DNA from: Sphingobacteriales bacterium 50-39
Lineage (GTDB): Bacteria > Bacteroidota > Bacteroidia > Chitinophagales > Chitinophagaceae
Direction: 5' to 3'
DNA length: 64,000 bases
NCBI GenBank assembly: GCA_001898505.1
Contig: MKTZ01000026.1
Coordinates: 1 to 64,000, forward strand
In this document: positions 1-8,009 of the stretch, in pieces
Position numbering within the stretch: the stretch's first letter is position 1
Layout: each line of letters starts with the position of its first letter
Translations under genes and position numbers: made by a program
The notes under the pieces: model-generated
Seen by the model: the letters and a program-made list of their open reading frames with translations, nothing else
Told to the model about the DNA's origin: nothing
Database searches by the model: none

Positions 1-22
1 ATCCAGTCCTATAAATTAAAAA

Positions 23-47
23 GCCGCCTCATTATTTATGAGACGGC
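23..47. terminator. Rho-independent terminator at left edge
   Basis: GCCG and CTCAT pair with ATGAG and CGGC around a short loop, with one internal mismatch. The stem is followed by CCCTTTTG and a second T-run. It probably ends a gene lying left of the window. No gene can be assigned to bases 1-22 or 48-152. Confidence 0.6.
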
Positions 48-152
48 CCCTTTTGTATTTTTGGCAGGTGACAAGACTGGATGCAGACAGACGGCAGTTT
101 CGGTGTGATAGAGGGTGTTGCCGCTCCCGAATAAATCCTGTATTTTGGCCAT

Positions 153-551
153 ATGAAAATATCGGCCAATATAAAAAGCAGCTTCAACCAGCACGAGACG
201 TCGGTGCAGACCAATGGAGCCGAAAAGAACCTACAGATAGCTCCCAAACCAACAGGATTTGGTTCTTCCATCAATGGAGGGGAGCTTTTGATGTTGTCCC
301 TGGCCACCTGTTTTTGCAATGACATTTACCGGGAGGCAGTCAAAAGAAATATAATGATATCTGCCGTAGAGGTGACTTTCGCAGGTGAGTTTGGCGGTGA
401 AGGAGAGCCGGGTTACAATTTCAGCTATAAGACCAATGTCGTTTCCGACGCACCTGCTCCCGTAATAGAGGAACTGATAAGATATACCGACGAGGTAGCA
501 GAGATCCACAATACATTGAGAAAAGGGCTGAATATTACCTTGAAAACGTAA
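153..551 (+). CDS. OsmC family peroxiredoxin-like protein
   Basis: This 132-residue protein has the OsmC/Ohr fold pattern: an N-terminal beta region, a SINGGELLMLSLATCFCND segment matching the helix that carries the first family cysteine, and a C-terminal stretch (EELIRYTDEVAEIHNTL) matching the last helices. OsmC proteins are cytoplasmic and reduce organic hydroperoxides through two cysteines. Here the cysteine in TCFCND is present, but the later conserved VxxTC-type cysteine is not visible (IHNTLRKG instead). It therefore belongs to the OsmC-like group rather than to Ohr, and the substrate is unknown. The next gene starts 6 bases after the stop, so the two are probably co-transcribed. Confidence 0.8.
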   Translation: MKISANIKSSFNQHETSVQTNGAEKNLQIAPKPTGFGSSINGGELLMLSLATCFCNDIYREAVKRNIMISAVEVTFAGEFGGEGEPGYNFSYKTNVVSDAPAPVIEELIRYTDEVAEIHNTLRKGLNITLKT

Positions 552-557
552 AAAACT

Positions 558-1979
558 ATGGTAACGCAGGAACAACAGCTTCTTTGGTCCAGGATACAAG
601 GCTTTTCTTTTGATGACAGAACGGCCCAGGTTACTTTCTCCGATAAATTGGCAGCCTCTCAAAACTGGACAATTCCCTTTGCACAAAAAGCTATAGAAGA
701 ATACAGGAAGTTCCTATTCCTATGCTGCACCTCTCCCAAAGGCGCCGCTCCTTCTAAAATTGTAGATGAAGTATGGCACCTGCATCTGACCTATACACAA
801 TCCTATTGGATAGATCTTTGTAAGAACACATTGGGAAGAGATATCCACCATTACCCATCCAGAGGCGGGGAGGAGGAGGATAGTAAGCACCAGCAATGGT
901 ATGGGGAAACATTACAGCTGTATCGGTTGGTGTTTGGCATCGACGCCCCTTCCGATATCTGGCCTGCTCCGAACCAGGCTGCGCGACTACTGAACGACCC
1001 GCCTTTTAGGCTAAACGCAGCAGCCATTGTGTCGATGATCGGGCTGCTTTTATTGCCTTTTATTTTTATCGCCGCTGCCTATCAGACATGGTCTCCTTTC
1101 AATCTGGGTGGTCCGCATTTCCTGGTATTCTTTCCCATCTATTCCATCTCCCTCATCATCGCTTACATCATATATCGTACGCAGATCATAAAAGGCGAGA
1201 TGGAGCTGGTGGCAGCCGTTCTGCCGTATGACGCTTCTGTATTCCAGGTAGCCAACTTTTTATACGGCGAGCACAGAGCCTTGCAAACGGGCATTGTTGA
1301 CCTGATTAAAAGAGGGCTGCTCGAAATACCCGGCTACAACCAATTCGTGGTAAAGAAATCCAGCTACAGGTCCGATCCCAGAGATATCAATCCTCTCATA
1401 CACGCTTATGCCAGAGAGGACGACGGGAGCCTGCTGAATTATAATACCCTGATGACCACCTGGTATAACCGCGCAAGCTTTTCTCATCCCGTCCTGGATG
1501 CCCTAAGCAAATTCAGACGCCGTCCGGAATCCCTCTTACGTACATATATCTTTCATGTTGCTATCTTGGGCATGTTGCTGGCGAGATCCATACAAGGCAC
1601 CCTGAATGGAAAGCCTATCATCCTCTTATTGTTGGAAGGAGCAGTGTTTATCATTGTGCTGGCGGTCGTTGCAAGTAGATTGTCCAAGTCAGCCGTTGTC
1701 AGCAGAAAAGTGAAAGAGCTCTATCAGCAACGATCGGGCAGCATTGTCAACACGAATAACCAACTCGTATCACAATTTGCCATGGAAGGTACGACAGCTT
1801 TCGGCGATTGGACGGAAGGCGTCGCCCTTTCCGGATTGTTCCTTCTATATACACCGGTGTGGTACCGGAGCGGTGTGGGCGCCTCCGACTCGTCAGGTAG
1901 TTGCGGCAGCGGAAGCAGCTGCGGTGGAGGGAGCAGTTGTGGAGGGGGCAGTAGTTGCGGGGGTTGCAGCGGAAATTAA
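558..1979 (+). CDS. TIGR04222-type membrane protein with WHxH motif and Cys/Gly-rich tail
   Basis: The 473-residue protein starts with a soluble region carrying VDEVWHLHL (residues 69-77), a motif seen in plant and bacterial glycine-rich-domain proteins. Two membrane segments follow at about 153-177 and 188-206, then a soluble central part (about 210-320), two more hydrophobic segments (about 330-375), and a C-terminal tail built almost only of Ser, Gly and Cys (repeated SSCGGG units, last 30 residues). This layout fits the TIGR04222 domain family, whose function is unknown. The Cys/Gly tail is a family trait rather than a frameshift, because it ends cleanly at TAA. Metal binding by the clustered cysteines is an inference. 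The methyltransferase follows 8 bases later. Confidence 0.75.
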   Translation: MVTQEQQLLWSRIQGFSFDDRTAQVTFSDKLAASQNWTIPFAQKAIEEYRKFLFLCCTSPKGAAPSKIVDEVWHLHLTYTQSYWIDLCKNTLGRDIHHYPSRGGEEEDSKHQQWYGETLQLYRLVFGIDAPSDIWPAPNQAARLLNDPPFRLNAAAIVSMIGLLLLPFIFIAAAYQTWSPFNLGGPHFLVFFPIYSISLIIAYIIYRTQIIKGEMELVAAVLPYDASVFQVANFLYGEHRALQTGIVDLIKRGLLEIPGYNQFVVKKSSYRSDPRDINPLIHAYAREDDGSLLNYNTLMTTWYNRASFSHPVLDALSKFRRRPESLLRTYIFHVAILGMLLARSIQGTLNGKPIILLLLEGAVFIIVLAVVASRLSKSAVVSRKVKELYQQRSGSIVNTNNQLVSQFAMEGTTAFGDWTEGVALSGLFLLYTPVWYRSGVGASDSSGSCGSGSSCGGGSSCGGGSSCGGCSGN

Positions 1980-1987
1980 TAGCATAT

Positions 1988-2728
1988 ATGAAAGATAATT
2001 TTTCCTATCAGTCCGACAAGTATGCCCAGTTCAGGCCTACCTATCCGGATGCGCTCTATAATTATTTGTTATCTATCGTTCCTGCCAGGGACAATGCCTG
2101 GGACTGTGGTACAGGAAACGGGCAGGTAGCGCAAGTGCTGGCGCAGTCCTTTAAAAAAGTATCTGCTACAGATATCAGCCGGCAACAAATCGAAAACGCC
2201 TTTATGCACGAAAGGATCGACTATTCGGTGCAGCCTGCGGAGAACACTTCTTTCCCCGACAGCAGCTTTGACCTGATCACGGCGGCGCAGGCCATTCACT
2301 GGTTTGATTTCGACGCCTTTTATAAAGAAGTGACCCGGACCATCCGGAACAAAGGCATACTGGCCGTCATCGGCTATGGGCTTATCCAACTATCTCCTTC
2401 CCTGGATCGTGTAGTGGCGGCTTTTTACCGAGATGTCGTTGGCCCTTACTGGGATAAGGAAAGAAAATATATCGATGACAACTACCGGACTATACCTTTC
2501 CCATTTGACGAAATAGAATCTCCTCCATTCGAAAATACTCTTGAGTGGACCTTTGAGCACCTCATCGGCTATCTGGGCACGTGGTCGGCTGTAAAGCATT
2601 ATGAAAAAGCCACGGGTAGAAATTCCGTCGACCTGGTCCATGACGAGCTGGAAAAAGCCTGGGGAGACAGGGAAACATGCACAGGCCGGTTTCCCATCCT
2701 TTTACGGGTAGCCCGTATCAGAAAATAG
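1988..2728 (+). CDS. Class I SAM-dependent methyltransferase
   Basis: A 246-residue cytosolic methyltransferase with the Rossmann-type SAM site: motif I reads WDCGTGNGQVA (near residue 30-40), and an acidic residue follows at the end of the next strand (SATDIS). A later SFDLITAAQAIHWFD segment matches the motif II-III region of the Methyltransf_11 family. The start at 1988 (MKDNFSYQ) is chosen over an upstream in-frame start at 1955 that would overlap the preceding gene. SYQSDKYAQFRPTYP at the N-terminus is typical of small-molecule or trans-aconitate-like methyltransferases found beside varied genes. The substrate cannot be told from sequence. It probably forms an operon with the two genes upstream. 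Confidence 0.85.
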   Translation: MKDNFSYQSDKYAQFRPTYPDALYNYLLSIVPARDNAWDCGTGNGQVAQVLAQSFKKVSATDISRQQIENAFMHERIDYSVQPAENTSFPDSSFDLITAAQAIHWFDFDAFYKEVTRTIRNKGILAVIGYGLIQLSPSLDRVVAAFYRDVVGPYWDKERKYIDDNYRTIPFPFDEIESPPFENTLEWTFEHLIGYLGTWSAVKHYEKATGRNSVDLVHDELEKAWGDRETCTGRFPILLRVARIRK

Positions 2729-2848
2729 CGCCTCTGCCAATAGGAAGACGAGTCCACGACCGTCATGGCGGCCATCTCCTCCAGCCTCACTGGGCAGGAG
2801 GATAGAATAGACTTTTTGAAGATCTTTTTTCTATCGATATTCGTTGCT

Positions 2849-3568
2849 ATGAAAGTCGGCGTAGCACAGACAAGGCCTGTAACGGCTGATATAGCCCGCA
2901 ATATCCAGCAACATAAAACGCTGATAGCTCGGGCAGTATCCTCCGGGATCGATATCTTCATCTTTCCCGAGCTATCCTTAACAGGCTATGAGCCGACCCT
3001 GGCCCAGACACTGGCCATCGATCCCGAAGACAAAAGGCTGGACGTATTTCAACAGATCAGTGATACCCATCGGCTGATCATCGGCGCCGGCATACCAACC
3101 CGGCATGGGGATGCTATTTGTATCAGCATGGCGCTTTTCCAGCCAGGCAAACCCAGACAGCTGTATTCCAAGAAATATTTGCACGCGGACGAGGAGCCTT
3201 TTTTTGTCAGTGGTCAGCATGGTCCCAACAGGGTAGGGAAGGAGATTGCCCTTGCCATCTGTTATGAGATCTCTATCCCGCAACACGCGGAAGAAGCATT
3301 TTCAGATGGAGCAAGTATCTACATTGCCAGCGTGGCCAAATTCATGCATGGCATCGATAAGGCCCTTGCAAGACTTGCTGAAATAGGCAGCAGCTATTCC
3401 ATGACTGTACTGATGTCGAACTCCGTGGGACAGGCCGATGGTTATGAGTGTGCCGGAAAAAGCTCTATCTGGAATAATAAAGGCGGATTGCTGGGACAGC
3501 TTGACGGCTATCGGGAGGGGGTACTTATATTCGATACGGATACAGAGGAAGTGATCGAGATCTATTAA
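2849..3568 (+). CDS. Carbon-nitrogen hydrolase (nitrilase superfamily)
   Basis: A 239-residue enzyme starting MKVGVAQTRP, the usual beginning of the family; an in-frame start at 2765 adds 28 residues without family character. The Glu-Lys-Cys triad is visible: Glu41 in FPELSLTG, Lys109 in YSKKYLH and Cys138 in AICYEIS. Such enzymes hydrolyse amides or nitriles through a cysteine thioester, and the specificity here is unknown. The last bases overlap the stop of the convergent GNAT gene (3565-3568). Confidence 0.85.
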   Translation: MKVGVAQTRPVTADIARNIQQHKTLIARAVSSGIDIFIFPELSLTGYEPTLAQTLAIDPEDKRLDVFQQISDTHRLIIGAGIPTRHGDAICISMALFQPGKPRQLYSKKYLHADEEPFFVSGQHGPNRVGKEIALAICYEISIPQHAEEAFSDGASIYIASVAKFMHGIDKALARLAEIGSSYSMTVLMSNSVGQADGYECAGKSSIWNNKGGLLGQLDGYREGVLIFDTDTEEVIEIY

Positions 3569-4092
3569 ATGCCGTTCTTTCTCATTTTCACAATTCCAAG
3601 CACCTCCCCATCCGGTAAAGTCTCATCTATCCTTTCTATTGGCTGATATCCCATTGCCTGGTATAATGGCACTCCTGGCAGGGTTGCGCCCATCTCAAGT
3701 GTAGTAAATCCATAGTCCCGGGCAGCGGCCTCACAGGTCCTGATGATCTGGGTGCCAATGCCCTGCCTTGCATGTTCCGGGTGTACAAAGAATGCTCTGA
3801 TCTTCCCTGCATCCCTGGCAGGATCAAGCAAGGGGTCGGCAGTATCTTTGTGCTGATCGCCGCCATACAGCGTATTTCTTTTGCTCCAGCCACCACAGCC
3901 CACGAGGATATGCTGTTTTTCAACTACGTAATAGGTTCCATCAATGATGAGTTGGGTATCGATGCCAAAGACATAGCGAATGGCGCTTTCTATCTGGCGG
4001 GGAGTATAATATGACGCGCTCAATCCCCTTACCGAAAGGGCAATAAGCTGCTGCAGTTCCGGGATGTCCTGAAAAGTTGCCAGTCTGATCAT
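3565..4092 (-). CDS. GNAT family N-acetyltransferase
   Basis: A 175-residue GNAT-fold protein. The acetyl-CoA pyrophosphate-binding motif A is visible as RQGIGTQIIRTCEAAA, preceded by the strand IRAFFVHPEH and followed by FTTLEMGATLPGVPLYQAMGY, which matches motif B. Members transfer an acetyl group from acetyl-CoA to an amine; the acceptor is unknown. It converges with the nitrilase gene, and their stop codons overlap. About 220 bases without a clear gene lie upstream of it, before the permease stop at 4313. Confidence 0.85.
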   Translation of the reverse strand: MIRLATFQDIPELQQLIALSVRGLSASYYTPRQIESAIRYVFGIDTQLIIDGTYYVVEKQHILVGCGGWSKRNTLYGGDQHKDTADPLLDPARDAGKIRAFFVHPEHARQGIGTQIIRTCEAAARDYGFTTLEMGATLPGVPLYQAMGYQPIERIDETLPDGEVLGIVKMRKNGI

Positions 4093-4312
4093 CCTTCAAG
4101 ATAGGGAAATAAAGGCCACCGGTAAATAGGTTTAAATCTTAGCCCCTGAGTTGATCCACTTCATCACAAAAGATATAGAGTTGTCCCTGACCCGTGGCCC
4201 TTTTAAGGCCTTGATGTCCGGGAGCTGATAAGTAGACCAGAACATTCCCGTATTCCAATCCTACAAATTCCCCGTAAAGACAGTTGCTGCATTTTCCGGG
4301 GTCATATTGTAT

Positions 4313-6691
4313 CTATTCTGCCCGCAGGCTTTTTGTCGGATTGGCTCTTGCCGCATTTATTGCCTTGATGCTTACTGTCAAGAGGGCAATGAGAAAAGTC
4401 GCCATTGCAGCCAATAGAAATACCCAGAAGCTCAGAGGGGTCTGGTAGGCAAAATTCTGTAACCAGCTGTTCATGACAAAATATCCTGCGGGTATAGCAA
4501 TACAGGTAGCGATAAACACCGGCTTCAACAGATCTTTCGACAGCAGCATTACTATGCTCTCTACCGAGGACCCCAGCACTTTTCTTACGCCGATCTCCTT
4601 CACACGTTTGGCGGCGGCAAAGGATGCCAGGCCGAACAAACCCAGGCAGGCAACAAATATAGCCAGTCCGGCGAATACGGTTAGAATGGTTTGCTGGCGC
4701 AGATTATTGCGATATATCTCGCCGAACTGCTGGTCGAGAAAGCGGTATTCCAGCGGGTAGGCGGGTGCGGCTTTCGCATATTCGGACTTTATGGACTGCA
4801 TAGCTGCATCCAGCAGACCGGGTTTTACCTTTATCAATGTTATGCGTCTATCTTCGGCAGGCGAAATCACCAGCGCGGCCATCTCCTCTTTCAGTGAAAG
4901 AAAATTATAATCCTCGATGACGCCAACGATATGACGCCTTGTGTTATCCCTCACCGTATTCTTGATCCATTTGCCTATCGCCTGTTCGGGTGTCCAGCCC
5001 AACCTGGCTGCAGCAGTCCTGTTGATCAGCACGGCATCTGTGGTATCAGTCCGGTATTGGGTGGAGAAATTCCTGCCTGCAATGATCTTCAGACCCAGCG
5101 TAGGCACGAATTCAAAATCAGCGAATTCGGTCCTGGCGATCCATTTCGCCGGATGGCCTTCCACGTCAAACATATGCATATCATGAAAACCGCCCGGTTC
5201 TCCGGACATCATGGAGACAGCGCCGATACTCGTCTTGTTCTGCAGGGCTGTTTTAAAGCTATTAAGATGGTTATATATATCATTGTTGTCGATAGGCACC
5301 ATAACCGTCTGCTCCTTATCATATCCCAGCTGTTTGTTCTTGATATAGTTCATCTGTTTTGTCATCAGGATGGTACCGATGATCAGGAATACGGATATGC
5401 TGAACTGTACCACCACCAGCCCCTGTCTGAACGCAGCGCCACCTTTGCCTAGCCGCAGCTTCCCTTTCAGGGCTTCAAAGGGGGTAAAATTCGAAAGAAA
5501 GAAGGCAGGATAGCTGCCTGCCAGTATGCCTACCACGACAATGATCCCAGCGCAGAACAGCAATAACTGACCGATATGCTCAGACAACTGCAGTGAATAA
5601 CCCAGCACCTGGCTATAAGCAGGCATTACCATCGACAGTAGCACTATCGATAGGATACAGGATATTATAGTCATCAAAATAGATTCCCCGATGAACTGAC
5701 CGACGATCTGATTGCGCACCGCTCCCAATACCTTCCGCAGTCCCACTTCTTTTGACCGCTCCGCAGCCCTAACAGTGGACAGGTTGATAAAATTGATACA
5801 GGCTATCAACAGGATAAGAGCTGCAATAGAAAGAAAGACATATACCACCGACCTGTCCCCATGCCGTACGTCGTCAAATGCAGCCTTCTCAAAATAAACA
5901 TCCTTTAGCAGTGTCAGCGTCAAGACAAAATGAAACCCAAATTTCTGCATATCGCTTCCCATATATTTCTCCATAAAGGCGGGGAACGCTCTTTCCATCT
6001 GCGCCTGCGTGGAATTGGGATCGAGCTGTACATACGTATATAAGCCGTTGTTGATCCAGATATTCATAAATCCCCTGTCCTTGTAATTCGCCAACGGAAC
6101 GATCAGGTCGAAATCAAGATGGGAATTGGTAGGTACATCTTTTACAATACCCATTACCTTTAATGGCAGGGTCTTATCCAGCTCGATGACCTTGCCCATC
6201 GCATTGTCGATGTTACCAAAATACTTTTTGGCTGTGGTCTCCGTAAGCACGACCGAAGAGGCGTTTTTCAATACGGAAGCCGTATCGCCTCGCAGCAGCG
6301 GAAAAGAAAAGAGGCTAAAGAAATTGGAATCTACGTCGACGATCTTCTTTTCATGAAATGACTTGTTACCAATGACCACCAGCCCGTCGGTGGGATTGAC
6401 CCGCACTGCCCTGACGATCTGTCCTTTGAAATCGTTCAGCAGGGCAGGGGCATAAGGGCCGGATAAATACGCCGCACTTCCGTCCTTTCCATCATTCTGG
6501 AAATGACGCATCACACGGTAGATGCTGGCGCCACGGGTATGAAAATTGTCGGCGCTGGTCTCATGTATGATGAACAAAAAGATCATCATACACACGGTGA
6601 TGCCGATGGTCAAACCAAGGATGTTGATGAAGGAGAACATCTTGCTCTTCATCATATTGCGCCAGGCGATCTTGAAGTAGTTCCTGATCAT
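4313..6691 (-). CDS. FtsX/MacB-type ABC transporter permease
   Basis: A 792-residue inner-membrane permease. The N-terminal ARNMMKSKMFSFINILGLTIG leads into TM1 and is followed by a large periplasmic MacB_PCD-like domain (about 45-250). Three TM helices (about 290-400), a second periplasmic domain and a second three-TM FtsX unit follow (GLFGLASFAAAKRVKEIGVRKVLG, then the tail ending NPTKSLRAE). The duplicated FtsX layout without a fused ATPase is the common Bacteroidota form; such permeases work with a separate ATPase in efflux or mechanotransmission. No ATPase gene lies beside it. It is expressed as a single gene from a sigma54-like promoter (6719-6733) with an upstream palindrome also present at the second permease of this window (50750-53098). 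Confidence 0.9.
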   Translation of the reverse strand: MIRNYFKIAWRNMMKSKMFSFINILGLTIGITVCMMIFLFIIHETSADNFHTRGASIYRVMRHFQNDGKDGSAAYLSGPYAPALLNDFKGQIVRAVRVNPTDGLVVIGNKSFHEKKIVDVDSNFFSLFSFPLLRGDTASVLKNASSVVLTETTAKKYFGNIDNAMGKVIELDKTLPLKVMGIVKDVPTNSHLDFDLIVPLANYKDRGFMNIWINNGLYTYVQLDPNSTQAQMERAFPAFMEKYMGSDMQKFGFHFVLTLTLLKDVYFEKAAFDDVRHGDRSVVYVFLSIAALILLIACINFINLSTVRAAERSKEVGLRKVLGAVRNQIVGQFIGESILMTIISCILSIVLLSMVMPAYSQVLGYSLQLSEHIGQLLLFCAGIIVVVGILAGSYPAFFLSNFTPFEALKGKLRLGKGGAAFRQGLVVVQFSISVFLIIGTILMTKQMNYIKNKQLGYDKEQTVMVPIDNNDIYNHLNSFKTALQNKTSIGAVSMMSGEPGGFHDMHMFDVEGHPAKWIARTEFADFEFVPTLGLKIIAGRNFSTQYRTDTTDAVLINRTAAARLGWTPEQAIGKWIKNTVRDNTRRHIVGVIEDYNFLSLKEEMAALVISPAEDRRITLIKVKPGLLDAAMQSIKSEYAKAAPAYPLEYRFLDQQFGEIYRNNLRQQTILTVFAGLAIFVACLGLFGLASFAAAKRVKEIGVRKVLGSSVESIVMLLSKDLLKPVFIATCIAIPAGYFVMNSWLQNFAYQTPLSFWVFLLAAMATFLIALLTVSIKAINAARANPTKSLRAE

Positions 6692-6718
6692 ATGGAGGAT
6701 ATAAGTTGTTGATAAACA

Positions 6719-6733
6719 GCTAAATCAGTGCCA
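6719..6733 (-). promoter_or_regulatory. Sigma54-type promoter of the FtsX permease
   Basis: On the minus strand the sequence is TGGCACTGATTTAGC, matching the sigma54 consensus TGGCAC-N5-TTGC at all but one position. The invariant GG and GC are ten bases apart. The -12 GC lies about 28 bases before the permease ATG, leaving room for a short leader. The second permease has a similar element at 50713-50727. Promoter assignment is by consensus only. Confidence 0.6.
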
Positions 6734-6784
6734 ACATCTATCCCTGTAGCAATCACCAACTTACATCGGTGGCTTTTCCACAGG

Positions 6785-6801
6785 TGTACGATTTCGATAC
6801 A
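6785..6801. promoter_or_regulatory. Palindromic enhancer-like site upstream of the permease
   Basis: Read on the minus strand this is TGTATCGAAATCGTACA. It is the core of a longer inverted repeat (GGTGTA...TACACC, 6783-6803). It sits 51 bases upstream of the sigma54-like -24 element. A site matching at 14 of 17 positions, in the same orientation and 52 bases upstream of its own -24 element, precedes the second FtsX permease. The natural reading is a binding site for a sigma54-dependent activator. Confidence 0.55.
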
Positions 6802-6845
6802 CCGGTTGTACGATGCAGAGTATCCTCGTGTATAACAGTAATCGC

Positions 6846-7358
6846 TTATTCCGCTCTTACCAGCCTTTTCGTGATATTTTCATCCGTGGTGAGGAATGCC
6901 CTGGCAATCTCAGGAATGCTGAATCCACAGAGCCTTCTTAAGGCAAGCGCAATTTGAGAGTCAGATGAAATAGCCGGATGACAACAGGCAAAGATCATTC
7001 TCAGCACATCGTCGTGGATCTCTTCTTCCGAAAAGAGATATTCCAATGCCGGGCCGACCGTCCACTTTGATTGCAGGTAATGGATGGCATCGGATGAGTA
7101 CTGCATTTTCTTCCTGTCCCTGTTGATTTGGTTGACGGCCTTATTTTTGGCCACCCGAAAAAGCCAGGCCGAGGGGTTATCAGGGACTCTCTTATATTGC
7201 CAATGCTGAATGGCTTCCACTAAGGCATCCTGGACGACATCCTGGGCAAGCTCCAGGTTCTCTATCCCAAAGATGCGTGTCAATACGGCAACCAACCTTC
7301 CTGATTCGTGACGGAAGAGGTGGTCAACCAGCTGTGATATTTCGGGTTGTGGAGTCAT
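6846..7358 (-). pseudogene. 3'-truncated ECF sigma factor (DUF6596/ECF42-like)
   Basis: The translation covers region sigma2 (LVDHLFRHESGRLVAVLTR; LELAQDVVQDAL; VPDNPSAWLFRVAKNKA) and most of sigma4 (ACCHPAISSDSQIALALR; GFSIPEIARAFLT; KRLVRAE). It then stops after 170 residues. Relatives continue from RLVRAK into a C-terminal extension of about 200-240 residues, which is absent here; the DNA beyond the stop is the promoter region of the permease. The 3' part was therefore deleted. The ATG at 7358 overlaps the stop of the upstream GNAT gene as TGATG; a GTG one codon earlier is also possible. With the sigma4 end lost, promoter recognition is doubtful, so it is scored as a pseudogene, although the remaining frame is intact. 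Confidence 0.7.
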
Positions 7359-7879
7359 CACGACAACTGTAAAGACATCACATACATTCTTTTGTATTCT
7401 TCCTTTAAATTTGGATACCGGAGATCGAACTCGTTTATGATCTGAAAGCCTCTTTTTTTATAGAACGCTACAGCGATACTGCTATCCATTGCCTTGAGCC
7501 AGATTACAGTCTTTTGTCTTTGCCTGGCAAAGCTCAAAACAAAATTAATTGCCTCTTTACCCAAGCCCTTCCCGGATGCCTCTTTGATAAAATAGATACG
7601 TTCAAGCTCCAACGCGGTATCCGCAGGGAAGCCGGCTATCGGACTATTTATGTTCAGCTTGATCAGCCCCACAAATTTTTGCCCGTCATGGAGCAGGAAG
7701 AATGTCGAATTGGGGTTGGATAGTTCATCATGCAATTTGCCGGTATTGAAGCTGGCCTGCATATAGCCAGTTCCCTGGTCGTGCCATAAATAGGTGTAAT
7801 GCTCCAGGTAGGATTGCCTCGCCACTTTGAGCAGGTCATCTATGTCGTCCTTTGTACAAGGCTTTATTGTTAAGATCAT
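7358..7879 (-). CDS. GNAT family N-acetyltransferase
   Basis: A 173-residue acetyltransferase starting MILTIKPCTKDDIDDLLKVA; an in-frame start 45 bases upstream looks unlikely. The acetyl-CoA loop is visible as EASGKGLGKEAINFVL after the LELERIYFI strand, and VIWLKAMDSSIAVAFYKKRGF matches the C-terminal motif. Its stop overlaps the start of the truncated sigma gene (TGATG), indicating translational coupling in the ancestral operon. The acceptor substrate is unknown. Confidence 0.85.
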   Translation of the reverse strand: MILTIKPCTKDDIDDLLKVARQSYLEHYTYLWHDQGTGYMQASFNTGKLHDELSNPNSTFFLLHDGQKFVGLIKLNINSPIAGFPADTALELERIYFIKEASGKGLGKEAINFVLSFARQRQKTVIWLKAMDSSIAVAFYKKRGFQIINEFDLRYPNLKEEYKRMYVMSLQLS

Positions 7880-7950
7880 ATAAGTTCTTGATCCATGGGT
7901 GTTAAAGGTACAGCAATTCATCATGTCTAAATCGCCCCATTACAAAGTCC

Positions 7951-7990
7951 ATATCACCCCTGACCGAGTGATATTTAGAAATTACATTTG
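7951..7990 (+). promoter_or_regulatory. Promoter with candidate operator for the MDR gene
   Basis: A perfect inverted repeat ATATCAC-N10-GTGATAT lies at 7951-7974. It is followed by a Bacteroidota-type -7 element TACATTTG at 7983-7990, 19 bases before the ATG. The repeat sits where the -33 element would be expected, so a bound regulator could block or help RNA polymerase. No regulator gene is adjacent. Confidence 0.45.
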
Positions 7991-8009
7991 GTGATACAAT
8001 TTTTATGTT

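Noticed and set aside
1879-1976. Cys/Gly/Ser repeat tract at the end of the TIGR04222 gene as a possible frameshifted or repeat-expanded region
   Set aside because: Such tails are typical of the family, and the frame ends cleanly just before the next gene.
4141-4312. Open frame of 56 codons in frame directly after the TAG stop of the FtsX permease (starting IQYDPGKCSNCLYG)
   Set aside because: Family members end at NPxKSLRxE, exactly where this gene stops, so read-through is unlikely. There is no start codon, and a frame of this length arises by chance.
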